From: Bisporella sp. PMI_857
Taxonomy: Eukaryota; Ascomycota; Leotiomycetes; Helotiales; Helotiaceae
Assembly (NCBI GenBank): GCA_021307315.1
Contig: JAJSPD010000002.1
Span: 1,116,001 to 1,180,000, forward strand
Reading direction: 5' to 3'
DNA length: 64,000 nucleotides
Shown: positions 45,054 through 57,559 of the stretch, piece after piece
Layout: each line of letters opens with the position of its first letter
Numbering within the stretch: the stretch's first letter is position 1
The notes under the pieces: generated by a model
The model's input: only the letters and a program-made list of their open reading frames with translations
What the model was told of the DNA's origin: nothing
Databases searched by the model: none
Made by a program: the position numbers and the translations under genes

Positions 45054-46614
45054 ATTGAGATATATTAGAAGCACGTGATACTAGTATTAAGTATGGTCAT
45101 TAAGAACAAAGCTGTACTTTGGTGTGCTGTGCCATCTCGACAAAGAGGAGATCCATCACAACTTATAAGAAAAGGGAATCAGAGCCCATGTTATTCCAGG
45201 CAGTTGCCAAGTTGGGAAAAACAACATTCACAGTTGGAAAAGCGCATTGTTGAGTCAAGGATGATGTAAAATAACAACGAGCATAAGCTGCTGACTCCTC
45301 CACATCATTGGGTCCAGCATCACGTCCAAGTCCCCTTCTGTAATGATTCACGACAGGCATAAATCTTTATATAAACGATTAATTGGTTGATGCAGCTTAT
45401 GTTCATCCACAGTGTCGTTGTTTCGGATTATTCTTAGTCGAAATCCCCCGAAGTGGGCTCGGTAGTGCATCAGGCGCATCGCTCAGCAAGCGCAGGTTTC
45501 CAGCGCATAAAGAACTTTCCTAATGCGTGGATATGGTAGGTGATGCGTTTCCCACAGTTTTGTTTTTGGAGAGATGCGTGATTGGTCGCCTGGTGACCTA
45601 CCCTGAGAACATCATCCTTTATTTCCCGCAAACCCAGACTTCCAGATGAACTGTTCCTGCAGGATATTCTACCGTCCGGAAAACCAGCTTGGACTCAATG
45701 CCGCTCAAAAGATTTGCTTTTTGGCAGCTGCCAACTTGACGTGTACTTGTAACTACTTCTATTAAGCTGTAATATAACAACTTTGCCTTGGTTTCGAGAT
45801 AATGATGATGTTGTTAGAAGGGGTGAAGTAACGTGGAACCATAGATTGATGGCAAAATAGGTATGCCCCTGAGATAAGGGCTATAGGTCCAAGCTTCAGC
45901 ATAACACAGGCCCACAGCCACGCCAGTAGATGAAACGCCAAGGCAGGTGCTCAGCGGCTCGCGCTTACAACAGGATACAGTAGTATCCTTCTGTCATGAT
46001 CGACCGCGGTGAATCTTTTTGCCATTCCGATGCTTGATCGCAAGATATATCACGTGAATTGACACAGAACGCCAAGCTAGAAAGTTGCTGCCTAAGAATC
46101 GAGGAGGGTATTTACATAGACCTTCTGCAATTGGGATGTGGCCCCATAGCTTCCATCTGTTTTCACTCGTTTGCTCGTGCTGTGCTGGACGGTGATCACG
46201 TCGTAGCAGCTACTTTATACCCCACAGACAAGATCTGCTCGTGTTCTTCTCGTGTTCACCTCCAATCGAACAGAGTCCTTAGCTCTTAGAATGTTCCTTC
46301 CTGCCTTAAATTGTTAGCCTGCTCGCTTAGTGACGGGGGTGAAGGCAACGTGACTTCATCCCATGTTTCTTGCTCTTTAATAGATGTATAAAACAAGCAA
46401 ACAAACAAACAACAACGCTTTTAAAATTGCCTAATGACTTGTAGCAAGGCAGTCTATACTCTCAACTGCAAAGCCCGGTCTTAGGGCATTTGAGCGGTCA
46501 AGAGATCTCCGACTGAACAAGGTCAACCCTTCTTTGGGATCCGCTGATCCTGTTACAAGGAACACACAAATCACATTCCATCTGCGTTGGCACCAACAAC
46601 CTGACCTTTACAAA
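45054..46614. other. 1.6-kb intergenic
   Basis: No supported gene. It holds the promoters of the GH76 and P5C reductase genes, which point away from each other. Open frame 46059-46289 is not supported. Confidence 0.55.
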
Positions 46615-47597
46615 ATGGCGGTTACAAATGGATCTACCCCACGGACGGGCCTAACCCTTGCTATCATCGGGTGCGGTATGTGACGTGTGCATTCCAGGTG
46701 CCAGCAACAAGGCTAACATTTCATGTAGGTGTCATGGGCTCTGCCATCTTGCAAGGCGTTCTGGAGTCCTGTGAAAAGACGCGGTCAGAAGGCAGCGACC
46801 CAAAATTTACCAAGTTCATCGCTTGTGTGAATAGTGAGGCTTCGGTCGAGAGACTGAAGGCTAGGTTTGAGAAGTACAGTGATCAAGTAGAGATCTTGCT
46901 AAAACAAAATATTAAAGGTGCAAACGATGCAGATATTTCTATGTTGGGTTGTAAACCATACATGGTCGAGGATGTTCTTGGTGAAAAAGGACTTGCCCAA
47001 GCCTTAGGCAAAAAGCTTTTGATTAGTTTTGTGGTTGGAACACCAATAGAAAAGATGAATCGAGCCTTGTACCCCAATGATTATGAATTGGATACTAAAG
47101 CCAAAACACATTACGAGGCAAACGACCAGCACAACAAGGTATCTATTGTCCGAGGAATGATGAATATTGCAGCCCAATATGGAGAGTCTATGACAGCGAT
47201 TGAAGACGTTCCGCTTCCAGGAGACTTTCTAGAAATCACAAACTGGATATTCTCTCAGCTCGGAAAGACAGCTCTTGTTGCACCCAATCTCTACGATATT
47301 GGAGGTGTTATAGCTGGTGCATCAGCAGGATTTATGACTGTGGCGATAGACGGGATGCTTGATGGTGCGGTCGTTGAAGGCATTAAGCGTGCAGAAGCAC
47401 GCAAGATGTTAGCACAGGGGCTCAGATCGCTCGCGGTACTACTGGAGAATGGAGATACCCCGGATACTCTGAGAGAAAAATTCTCCAGCCCTAGAGGTAC
47501 GACTATCGCGGGGACAACGAGTCTAGAAGCGGATGGAGTAAGAGCTGCATATACCAAGGCAGTCATCAAGGCAACGAACAGATCAAAAAACATGTGA
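46615..47597 (+). CDS. Pyrroline-5-carboxylate reductase family protein, 2 exons
   Basis: Reduces 1-pyrroline-5-carboxylate to proline with NAD(P)H (ProC family; cytosolic). Exons are 46615-46675 and 46729-47597 (309 residues; intron 53 nt with GGCTAACATT branch). The splice rebuilds the dinucleotide-binding turn LAIIGCGVMGSAIL. The dimerisation domain marks follow: DIGGVIAGASAGFMTVAIDGMLDGAVVEGIKRAEARKMLAQGL, then the catalytic-region SSPRGTTIAGTTSLEADGVRAAYTKAV. The N-domain is more divergent than usual (DADISMLGCKPYMVEDVL keeps the CKP), and insertions are present near residues 130-150. It may be a second, paralogous reductase rather than the housekeeping one. Confidence 0.9.
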
Positions 47598-49700
47598 TTC
47601 CATGTTGACTATCCTATGGATGGTCATTTCAGAGTCATAGACTAGGATCTTAGGTTACAAAATGCTCTTGCACTCCAAGGCACAGCTTGTACCTGCCTTC
47701 TATCAGTCCTGTGACACGTGATCTCAGAGTACCCCTCGAAGTGAAACTTGGATATTTTACCATTCTACTGCAATCTATCTTTTTTTTCATTAGCTTCCAT
47801 CGGAATTCAACTTCAGCATAATCGCATATATGTATCTCTATTAAGAATATCATTGTTTTGGGGGTTGTGGGATGTTTAGAGCTCGACTCTTTAGTCCTGT
47901 ATAAGCGCTCATCGCGACCCAAGCTACCAACTACTCTAATCCTAGGACGCAACTAAATTTTAGATCGCTCCATAGACTCCTTGTTTAGATAGACGCCTTA
48001 AATCGTTCTTGAATTCTTACGCCTCCCTAAACTTAGGTAGAAGCAGTTTCCACTTGCAAGATTCGCTTAAGCTAAATAACCGAAGTTGATATGCACATCT
48101 TGGAGCAGAAATCCTTACTACCTAGCATCAAAAAGCATACCATGCGCCACAGGTTTAAATAGAAGGCGAGTTTGAAAGAGCCCAAGGCTGGTCGAGATGC
48201 AAATTGGGCCATAGATCAGTAGAATTGATTAAAGGAATGTTAATTCAATGTCCTAAATGGATCTCGATATTCCAACTCTAGTGTTGTCTATTCTCCCATC
48301 GTTCTTATCTAATTCCACGTTATATTATAAGCTTTCATGCGCCTGAAAGTTGCAAGGTGTTGTGAAAGGCTTTTATTCGTAGCCTTGCTAGATGATCCGC
48401 TTCGCCATTGACAATTTGCCTCACCATATTGGCTGCCTAAAGGGTATAGAAATCAACACCGTTCAAGAATGTGACGCAGTAACTCTCGTCCCAATACCGC
48501 CGGCCCTGCTCGTTCTTTAGCGTGGACGCATAATTATTGGACATATCAACGACGGCATCCAGTCTCACATTTGTTTGTGCTTAAGCAGCAATTGCAGCGT
48601 CGCATGCCTTGTTCCACAATCTGCAGAAGTCTTTAAATCAAAAGTAGAACGAGAAGAACTACCCGCTGAAACACGCTTACGAAATTTTTACCTCTGAAAT
48701 CACCGACCAAACTGTACCGGAAAGCCTTCCGGACCTGAAGAGATATGTTTATTTTTATTTGAAAAACGACAGTCAAATCAGATGGCATGATTCGGCACAG
48801 AAGGAGGAAGCCATAGAAAACGGTGTGCATGAAATAGAACTGGCTTGGAACGGCTATATTGCCATCAAACGAACTTATAAGCTCTCACGCTTCTCAAAGC
48901 AGGAGACCGGGCAGTATATACTTACAGCTACAGACACGCATATGCGCGCAATCTCATCCTCGAAACTCAGCTAAAGGGGCTAGTTGCTTTGGCTAACGAG
49001 TAAGTTATGCCCTGAAGATTTCCAATATGGCCCGCGCTGATAATTTCGGGATTACTGCTGGGCGGCAGGAGATCAATATCAAGTTTTCGCACCTGGATGA
49101 TGACGGCCACCAGAAGGCTGTTGAGATCTGGCAGACCATCGCTACAACCTACTCGGATGTCCTTTGCGCGGTCCAGGAAGACAGGATAAGAATGACCGGC
49201 CAGGGGATTATCAAAGCCGGAATTGGTGCCAGTGTGGATCTGTTCTTCTTTGGACTAAAGGGTGTTTCTTTAACTTTGTACAGGCTCTGCTCAAATCTCG
49301 ATATCAGATCCGGAACACTAGGTAGGAATTTGCATGAAAGAAAAGAGCATCATATCTTGTGTCGTTAAAAAAAGGTTGATCGATTGTTAGGGACCTACCC
49401 TGAATCGTACTATCCTGAAGAGTGCTGTCTTTCCTATAGGGTTTGCCGCATATACGGGAATACGAGCCTTACTTTTGGGTTTCATTGAATTTCAGATGAA
49501 TCACACCTCAAATTTTATTACAATTAGTCTGGGCTGTCGATTCTTCATGAACAGTGTGTGACCGAACGCCATAACCCCAAACCGGCTTGATTTAAGCTTG
49601 TTTTAGCCACCATGAAGGGCTTGGCATTATCAAAATTCTGCCACCGCCTAATTCTCAATATCCAGAATTTCATGTCAAGATTTCTACTTCACCCCTCGCC
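47598..49700. other. Gene-poor 2.1-kb spacer
   Basis: No confident gene. Open frame 47650-47952 on the minus strand is unsupported. A possible decayed gene lies at 48690-49368. Confidence 0.5.
48690..49368 (+). pseudogene. Unidentified decayed coding stretch
   Basis: Three successive frames give protein-like sequence: ESLPDLKRYVYFYLKNDSQIRWHDSAQKEEAIE (about 48718), RNLILETQLKGLVALANE (about 48947), and MARADNFGITAGRQEINIKF...QEDRIRMTGQGIIKAG (from 49027). Stops and shifts separate them. The orientation and closeness suggest one broken gene of several hundred bases. I do not recognise its family. Confidence 0.35.
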
Positions 49701-50581
49701 ATGACTAAATTCCGGCCCTGCATAGACCTACACTCAGGTCAGGTCAAGCAAATTGTAGGTGGCACATTGACAACCGCTTCTGAAGATTTGAAGACCAATT
49801 ATGTGTCCAAATTGCCGGCTGAGCACTTTGCAAAGCTCTATAAAGACAATGGACTGGAAGGTGCGCACGTAATAATGCTCGGACCTGCCAATGAAGATGC
49901 AGCAAAGGCAGCATTAACGGAGTGGAGAGGAGGCTTGCAGGTTGGAGGAGGTATCACTGATCAGAATGCGGCACAATGGATCAAATGGGGTGCTCAGAGG
50001 GTACGTTGGTTCTTTTGATCCTCGCTTTCCCGCGTACTAATTGCAGCAGTAGGTGATAATTACTTCATTTCTCTTCCCCGAGGGAGCTTTCTCCCAGGCC
50101 CGCCTAGATAATGTTCTTGCAGCCCTTGGTGGCCATAAAGAGAAGCTTGTAATTGATCTCAGTTGCCGAAAGAAGGACAATACCTGGTACGTTGCTATGA
50201 ACAAATGGCAGACCATTACGGACATGGAGATCAATGAAGGTAGGGTTCAATCTTACCATTTCTTACCAAACTTGCTAATATGACACAGCGTCCATAAAAT
50301 CCCTTGAACCATACTGCTCAGAGTTCCTCATTCATGCTGCAGACAATGAGGGTCTACAAAGAGGTATAGATGAGCAACTGGTCAAAAAGCTTGCTCAGTG
50401 GTGCAGCATTCCTGTGACATATGCTGGTGGTGGAAGGAATATAGACGACCTGGAACTGGTCAAGTCTCTAAGCGCTGGAAGAATTGATCTTACCATTGGC
50501 AGCGCACTCGACGTATTTGGGGGATCTGGTGTTACCTTTGATGCGTGCGTGGAGTGGAATAGAAAGCAGCCCGAGCCTTGA
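49701..50581 (+). CDS. HIS6: HisA, phosphoribosylformimino-5-aminoimidazole carboxamide ribotide isomerase, 3 exons
   Basis: Fourth step of histidine synthesis (EC 5.3.1.16), cytosolic TIM barrel; an Amadori-type isomerisation of ProFAR to PRFAR. Exons are 49701-50000, 50053-50239 and 50289-50581 (259 residues, the yeast HIS6 length; introns 52 and 49 nt). The family blocks are complete: [21 protein letters not shown] (Asp9 is the expected catalytic acid), [19 protein letters not shown], then [24 protein letters not shown] (the second Asp), [20 protein letters not shown], and [14 protein letters not shown] ... [14 protein letters not shown]. It is an ordinary housekeeping gene. It is the only histidine gene in the window. 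Confidence 0.96.
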
Positions 50582-51478
50582 GCTGGGATATTGGCAAAGG
50601 TACATGAAGGTGCAGATCACCAGGCTCTCGCCAACAACACCACAAGTTTAGGCATTCGGTAAAGGCACCTTGAGGCCAACCTTGAGATCTGACTGTGATC
50701 ACAGTAATGACTCTTCATTACGTACGAAAATAACCACTACTACTGCTATTCCAGTTGAAAACGACTCGAGAACGTTTACTCACTCTTCTTGCCCGATCCT
50801 AGACGAACTTGTTACAGGAGTAAATATACTATATGTACCTAGTTAGGCAACCTGTTTATTATATTTAACGTCCAAGAGGCTCCGGTTATCTGATATCAAA
50901 TATCTCCTATTTTCCAACACAGTTGAGCAATATAAGTCACCTAAACTGAGCTTTTCTTTTAGTCGACCACACCCATTTGGATTCAAGGACTAGAAGTCCT
51001 TTGGTCATGGCGAGAGGAAATTTTTACCTCTTGGATAGGCAAGAGTAATATGAAGGCTATATTTGGTAGATACACTGTAGATTCTCGTCTCGCCTATCGT
51101 TAGATCATCATTTGATCCATAAGTCCCATGCCCGCCAAGACACTACTATGCATGCTTATTCAGGTTACCTCCACTTTCACTCTGGAATGATCTCAACCTC
51201 ACCTCCGGTAAAATTACAGTTATAAATACAATTATTTTCTAATGCCTAAATCTATACGCGCTCTAAGTCAAGATGGGTATCAAAGTTTTCCATTATATGC
51301 TCATGCTGATCCGTCATTCACCAGGAGTAGCCACCCTAACGCCGCCAATGCAATTCATCTACCATTAAATCTCTCTCTCTCATCAGCCCAACTCAGTCCA
51401 TTCGAATAAATGCAGACGAAATAGGACTTTCAGCTTCGTTTCGCGTTGAAATGCATATCCATAGAATTGGAAATATCG
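50582..51478. other. Shared 3' spacer, HisA and patatin genes
   Basis: 897 bp between convergent stop codons. No gene seen. Confidence 0.6.
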
Positions 51479-53502
51479 TCAGTGATGATATTCACGATAT
51501 CTCCCTTTATTCACCAGACGTTGCAACCTTTGCTCTTGCTTCTCAGCTGAATCACCATAGCCAACCTTATGAGCGTGTATCAGGTGATCGCGCAACTTGT
51601 CCGCTACAGTGAATGTCTCCTGGGGACAACGCTCCGCAGCCATCGGACACTCGTACCGGATGCCCAATGCGTAGGCTTCCCAAAAATGTGTTTCCGCTCG
51701 TGCTCGTCGTTGAAGGACCAATGACTTGGCAATGTCGTCTAACTCGCCATCGATGGTTTCGATGTACTTTTGCGTCACTCGATTGATCTCGTCTTTTGTG
51801 CTTTCTTTTCGCCAGAAACTGCGTTCTTTCCATTCGTCAAGCTTGATACTCCCGAGTCCGCGCTCGTATGGTTCGAGATCTTGCCCAAATGCACGTTTTG
51901 TCTTCGCGAGAAGCTCTCTCCAAACTGGGACAGGGTCTTTGTTGTCTGGATCTGTTGCATGTTCAGGAACGTTGAAGCGATAATATTTGTGTCTTCTTCC
52001 ATAATCCGTAATGTTATTCATGTCCGCATGGGCTTTCTCTGAGTCCGTTGATACCTTCTTCGCTGCATTTAGCCAACCAAGTGGCCTTTTGAAAATACCT
52101 GGCTTGTTTCGGTTGAACCTCGAGATACCAGTGCCAACGCTTACGAGCATTGCGTTTGCCTCGTGCACATCACGATTAACCTGGCTGACTTCATAAAACA
52201 CATCCTGTGATGGATTGTTGAGTCCGAATCCGCCGTCAACATATTCAGTCTGGCCAATCCGAATAGAGCTAAAATATGACGGTGCAGCCGAGGTAGCTCT
52301 GGCAGCTTGCCAAATCAAACAAGAATCAGCAGGCCCAGCTTTCTCGACTGGATTCGTATCGCCTTGTTTTTGCCGTCGGTGATGGGCATAACTTCGAAAA
52401 AACGATTTCGTATCAATGTTGGTTTCAAGATTCTGGCCCCATGCGAACACAATTCTAGGTCATATTAGTCTTTGCATAGCCTTTGTCATGTTTGGCACCT
52501 ACGTCTTGCACATATAAGGGTTCATGGCGAAGGAGTCTCCTTCGCCTTCGCGCAGATTGTTTTTGACTACTTTGCACACCACATGTTCCAGTCTTTTTTT
52601 ATTATACTTAGCGCAAGGCCAGAAAAATGGCGTTAATCGATATGACGCCCAGCGCGCGTGTCTGAAAACTTGTTTTGCTAGGTCGGCATACTCTTCAAGA
52701 CAGTCATCCACACTCATTCGGAGACGTGACAGCATTATAGCATTAAGGCTACTCGATGAGTCAGTTTAATTGTGATTCACTATCATTGAAAGGATTCAAC
52801 TAACCCCCCTGTGCTAGTTCCTGCGATCCAATCGAAGTAGTGATGTGGATAAAATCGAGAGCTTTCAGGACTTCCATCTGATCCATTACTGTCTGTGGCT
52901 GAGTCACTACTTTTTGTATGGCTGCTCGCCGCTTTTCTCCTTCTATGAGATTCACTTGGGTAAGTTTCAACTTCTGACCAAGGTATAGGATGGAAGCTCG
53001 AATCGACTGGAACTCCGTTTATTGGCGTATCACGCTCATGCTTCTCAACTTTATCCATTAGTGCTTTCAAGATAAGTAACTGGGAGTATCCTCGAACGCC
53101 TCCCCCATCTATTTGGATATTAGCTCCTTGCTATTGATACAGATCCGTTCTCTGGCGCCTACCTAATGTGAGGATGAAGCAGAAGCCCCATAATAAAACC
53201 CAGTATCGAGTGGGGTCTTGCTTCGCAACTGCTTTTGCGTTTCTCAACCTACGTGCAACATCATCAGTTCGTCCCAAATGTCTTTCTGTTAGAGGCGATT
53301 GAGGTCTTTCTGCGGAACCGTAAGGTCCATCCGGCCAGTGGAAGCTCGTTGGAGAATTTAGTCCAGATGATACAGGGCGAGTTGTTTCTTGAAGATGAAT
53401 AGTTCGCTGGTCGGGAGCGGCAGATGCCCGAGTCCCTCGTGTAACATCTGAGGACGTTGCATTAGCCGCCGCGACTGTTGGTACTGGCATTTCTACACTC
53501 AT
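51479..53502 (-). CDS. Patatin-like phospholipase, 4 exons
   Basis: Lipid acyl hydrolase of the patatin family with a Ser/Asp dyad. Exons are 53502-53163, 53108-52805, 52748-52503 and 52454-51479 (621 residues; introns 54, 56 and 48 nt). An alternative start at 53523 would add 7 residues. After a disordered 110-residue lead, the first strand and oxyanion loop are LTLDGGGVRGYSQLLIL. Ser212 lies in GTSTGG (the codon for the last Gly is split by intron 2), and Asp370 in YVDGGFGLNNPS. An insertion of about 50 polar residues lies between. The C-terminus holds a Cys/His set (CPMAAERCPQ ... HLIHAH) like a degenerate C2H2 finger. In fungi patatin modules also sit on NLR-type receptors; here no NB or repeat domain is attached. 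Confidence 0.92.
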
Positions 53503-54475
53503 GCTGCAAACACAAATGGACAATTTGTAGCAAATCCTTTAGGGACGTTTCACGATTATATGAAAGAAGGAAAAAGAAGACTTGAGAATGAAAAAAAAAC
53601 TCCAGCAAGGCTGTTGGGGCCATGCTGAAAACCCGTCTTCATCGATGAGGCTCGTTAATGTAGCACAACATTGTCAGCGCTATCTACTGCTCTGATGTCG
53701 AGACTATGAGGAAATGCAACGAATAGCGGTGGGCCCGGCAAGCATCATACAATTTGGTCTAGCTCGCAATCTAATATTGTGTTGACTTGCATAGGAATGG
53801 GTTACAGCCGTGTGTCAGCATCCTTCCGTATTGATCTCCCCAGGTTGAGGCTGAATTACGATGCGTAATTGAGCTAGTCTTTTGCATAACTTGGAAAGAA
53901 ATTGGGACATGGGCATGTTGAGTTTATCGAAGAAACCACTGGGTTACACGAAAATCATAGGTCAGCACATTTTCGCGGCAGCTGAGGGGGCGCATTTTTC
54001 AAGGTGTATCGTCTGCCCAACCATTCGCTCTCAAAATTGCAGCCGCCTGGTCGCAACATGTAAGACCCAGAATCAGGGAGGAGGCAGCGCTGACTTGCAT
54101 ATATCACGTTCCGCCACATCCTTAGTGAATCACTATTCCTTAACAATAGGTCAAATGAATTGCGGCACTGATGTCCGGCTGATTGCAAGGCAAAATCATC
54201 CTGCTCGGTAGAGGACTTTAAAACTGCCGTTTCTGCTACATCTACAGATGTTCTTTACATCTTGCGCAACCAATTATTTGACGTGACCGAAAATTTTTGT
54301 CGCAGCTATTTTGTTTCCATTTAATCTTATCGGAATTTGGAGCAGAGGATTCATCTAAATCACAATCAAGTCTTCCTATGCTATTCTACTACGGCCTGCG
54401 TACTTAGATCCCCTTATTACTTTGTTGCCGTTCGGTGGTTTGCAGTTGGATCCACTGCTAGTGTCGTGACACTTC
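53503..54475. other. Intergenic, promoter side of the patatin gene
   Basis: No supported gene; an open frame at 53882-54211 is unrecognisable. Confidence 0.5.
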
Positions 54476-54945
54476 ATGGCTGCCCAACTACAAAGATGCT
54501 ACAGGAGAAAAAATTCATCACTCATCTATGACCCCATTAAAGAGACACTTTCATTAGAATCGATACCTGCAGAGAAAACCACAGGTCAGTTTAAATACCA
54601 CATCCTCTTTGATGGCCCATAAACTTACCATTATATTCAGGCTACACTTCGGTATCATGTCCAGGGCGGAAAAACCACGTTGACATATACATCACCATAG
54701 GTGAAGGTAGGATGGAGACGAAGTCTCTCATTGCAAGAGTGGATATCTCAAAGTTAGGCTGGATGGAGACACTAGATAGGCATTTGAAGGAACCTTATAC
54801 ACAACGAATTATGGTAAAAGGGAAGGTGCCTACCCCAAATACATACGAACGAGGGACGTGGCCTCAACAAAGAACGAAATCCGGTTTTGATACACCGTTG
54901 TATGTTTTGAAATTCCTGGAATTGACACTGGAATTCAGGTACTAG
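54476..54945 (+). CDS. Candidate small protein of unknown function, 2 exons
   Basis: Exon 1 (54476-54584) begins MAAQLQRCYRRKNSSLIYD. A GTCAGT...TTCAG intron of 56 nt (54585-54640) joins it in frame to exon 2 (54641-54945), giving 137 residues. The body is VDIYITIGEGRMETKSLIARVD ... KVPTPNTYERGTWPQQRTKSG and the end is LKFLELTLEFRY. Frame agreement across the intron and a codon-like composition support it; there is no homology I know. The donor GTCAGT is weaker than the window's usual donors. It could be a fragment of an older gene. Confidence 0.3.
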
Positions 54946-57559
54946 CTAACTTTTCGTAGAATTGCACTATCGAAACACCCCACGCGGTGATCTAACTACA
55001 ATTTAGAAAAGTGGTTTGGAGAAGGTAGAGAAGTTTAGCGTTTGGCGTTTGGCGGCTATCTAACAGATCGAAGCTGAGCGATCTGGAGTTGGGAATGCGT
55101 GACGTTGCTTAAGTGGTTCTACGGTAACGTAGACTAGATATAATGAAATATACTTTTCGAAATACTCTATCTGTTATTTCCCCTTGAGGAACTTCTTCTG
55201 CTCTCTACTGCCGGACACAATTCATTCAGATTTAGGAAACGATAACGATATTGCTCACATATTCTACAAAAGAAAACAATACCCCAAAGCGCACACAGTA
55301 TCTGAAGAAAAAGGAGGCTGAGGCTGTTGCATTCCAGTTGTAATGTCCACCCAAATATCGACTCACACTTTAGGAAGCTAGGCGGATTCAAATGCTGGAG
55401 GCTGGAACGTAAATATAACCTGAAGGATATGCGCGCCGTCGTTTAGAGGAGTAATATCTCTACGCATTCTAGCGCCAATGACTACTTCCTAAAACCATTA
55501 TATTATCGCCTAGTATATTGCAGGATAGATTTTGTCATATCACCATAAAGTCGCCATTATCTAATATATTAAGAGAAACGCACATTAGAATTCTAATAGA
55601 TGGCCGTCAGGAAAAATGTTGGCAAATTTGAGATTGCTAGTGGGTATCGCGAGATTAAGAGCGGAGCGACACCAATTTTTGTGCGAGCTATCAGGCGTGC
55701 GTTTGGCATAGCCCCCAAGGACTGGTTACACAGGTTGGATTACGTTACACATGAAGGCAGGGGCTGACAAGGAAGGTGGTGCACATGTAAGACATTAGTG
55801 AGGCTCGGGGCTGTTCCATACAGACCGAGTACAGACCGAGTGACGAGGTTGCATGAGATCCACGCAAAACGAAGTGGTTTACAGGCTCAGTCAGATTTGG
55901 GGGCAATCGTGAGGAAGGATCAGAAAAGGTGGCAGGGATGCTGAAAGGGGTCCACGATCGCCAATATTGTTTATTTACATATCTAAGCCTCATCTTCGAG
56001 TGTGCTAAGGTCCGTTTGTAACTTATTAAGTCAAGCGAGTTCTTGAAAATACAGGCCGTGTGGTGGGCAAGCACTAAGATGCAACAGCCTGTCACGGTTA
56101 CAGTTATGCAATAATTTTTGCTTGCAAACACGTTTTCGGGTCGATGTAAAAAGCTTCTTATAATAAAAATTTTGACTTTATTATAAAAAGGCATAACAAT
56201 ATTTTATTTCACTTACCTTAGGAATACAACCTTATCTAGATAATTTACAAATATTTAAAAGGCTGGAAATAAAATTAAGACTATAAAATTAAAATTGAAT
56301 ATTTACATCAGTAAATGCTGGCGAGTATATATAATTACCTTAGTGTTCTAAGTAAAGTTGAAGCATCTATTACTTCGCAGAGTGCCTTACAATTACGGCA
56401 TGCGGTGGGCGGCGCCTGGGCGGGTGACGCCGGCACATATTTACAATAGGACGGCTCTCAGGTAACAGCCAATCCTGGCCAGGACGTCCCGTTTCCTGAC
56501 CCTTACTGTATCGGCCCTGCGAGGAAACTGCGCAGGCTGAAGGATGCCATTGTTAGCCTTCCTCAGAGAAGAAGCTCAGCCAGCAGTGACTTCCTGAAAG
56601 GAAGGGCGTCGGGGAGGTGGCCTCTCGGAGATCCCAGGAGCATAGTTACAATAAATCTGCAAAGCTATTTTGGATGTCCAAAGAACGTAACTATTTCGCC
56701 TACCTGCCGAGTATGAAATATGTCTAAGACAGTCTCCTCATGAGGACCCCGGATTTTACTTTCCACTTTCTTCCTTAAATGAGCTCTCGCGACCATCACC
56801 TATGCACTTGGAGAGGATATCGAATAATCCACTTATGACTATTCCGAATACAAGACCGTGGTAGCATCTACGAGAGCCAAGCGATGACTCCGAACGGTAC
56901 AAGCAGCAATGCAGCTGGCATGGCTGCCTTTGTGAGAATAGACTGTGGCACATGAGAGTCGTACCAACAATAGAACAGCGCGAACTCTGTCGGATATCGA
57001 GGGCGGCTTTGTTGCTATCAGCAGCAGTCAGAATTGTGGAGGTATTAAAGAATGGCTTGCGCTATGCAGACTATGACTGAACTGTCTTTTTTATTTGCAT
57101 CGGACTACCCACAGTAGGATAGGGAGCAAAATCCCGCGATATACCGAGTCTTAGGGCCACACAGTTAGTGTCCGCATGCACATTACACAGGTTTGGCCAC
57201 CTAACAGGAGAAGATTAAGTCAAGTGGTAACCAGAAACATGGAATCGAGACTTAAATTACGCCACTCAATACTTGATGTGGGCAGGTAGGATAAGAAAAA
57301 TGAGGGGTAGAAAACGAAGTATGGTTCAAGAATTGAAAAGAAATGTGTTTGGCCATACAATGCGAAAGGCTCAAGATTGAACTTTCTTGTTAAACCAAAG
57401 TTAATTTCAAAATATAGCTTAATTTTGAGAAGTTTATGATCATAATTAATAAGAAATTTGCAGAAGTGTGTAAGCCCTATGCTTTGGTGAGGTATACCAA
57501 GAGGTGCTCTAAGTTGCTTACAGGAGAGACGATACATGATACAGAGGGCATAGGCCTCT
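54946..57559. other. 2.6-kb gene-poor, AT-rich stretch
   Basis: No supported gene. Strongly AT-rich at about 56150-56340, followed by a GC-richer block at 56390-56640. An 11-bp unit ACAGACCGAGT is repeated in tandem at 55820-55841. Open frames (55745-56194 minus; 57220-57630 minus, partly overlapping the GH12 last exon) are unsupported. Confidence 0.5.
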
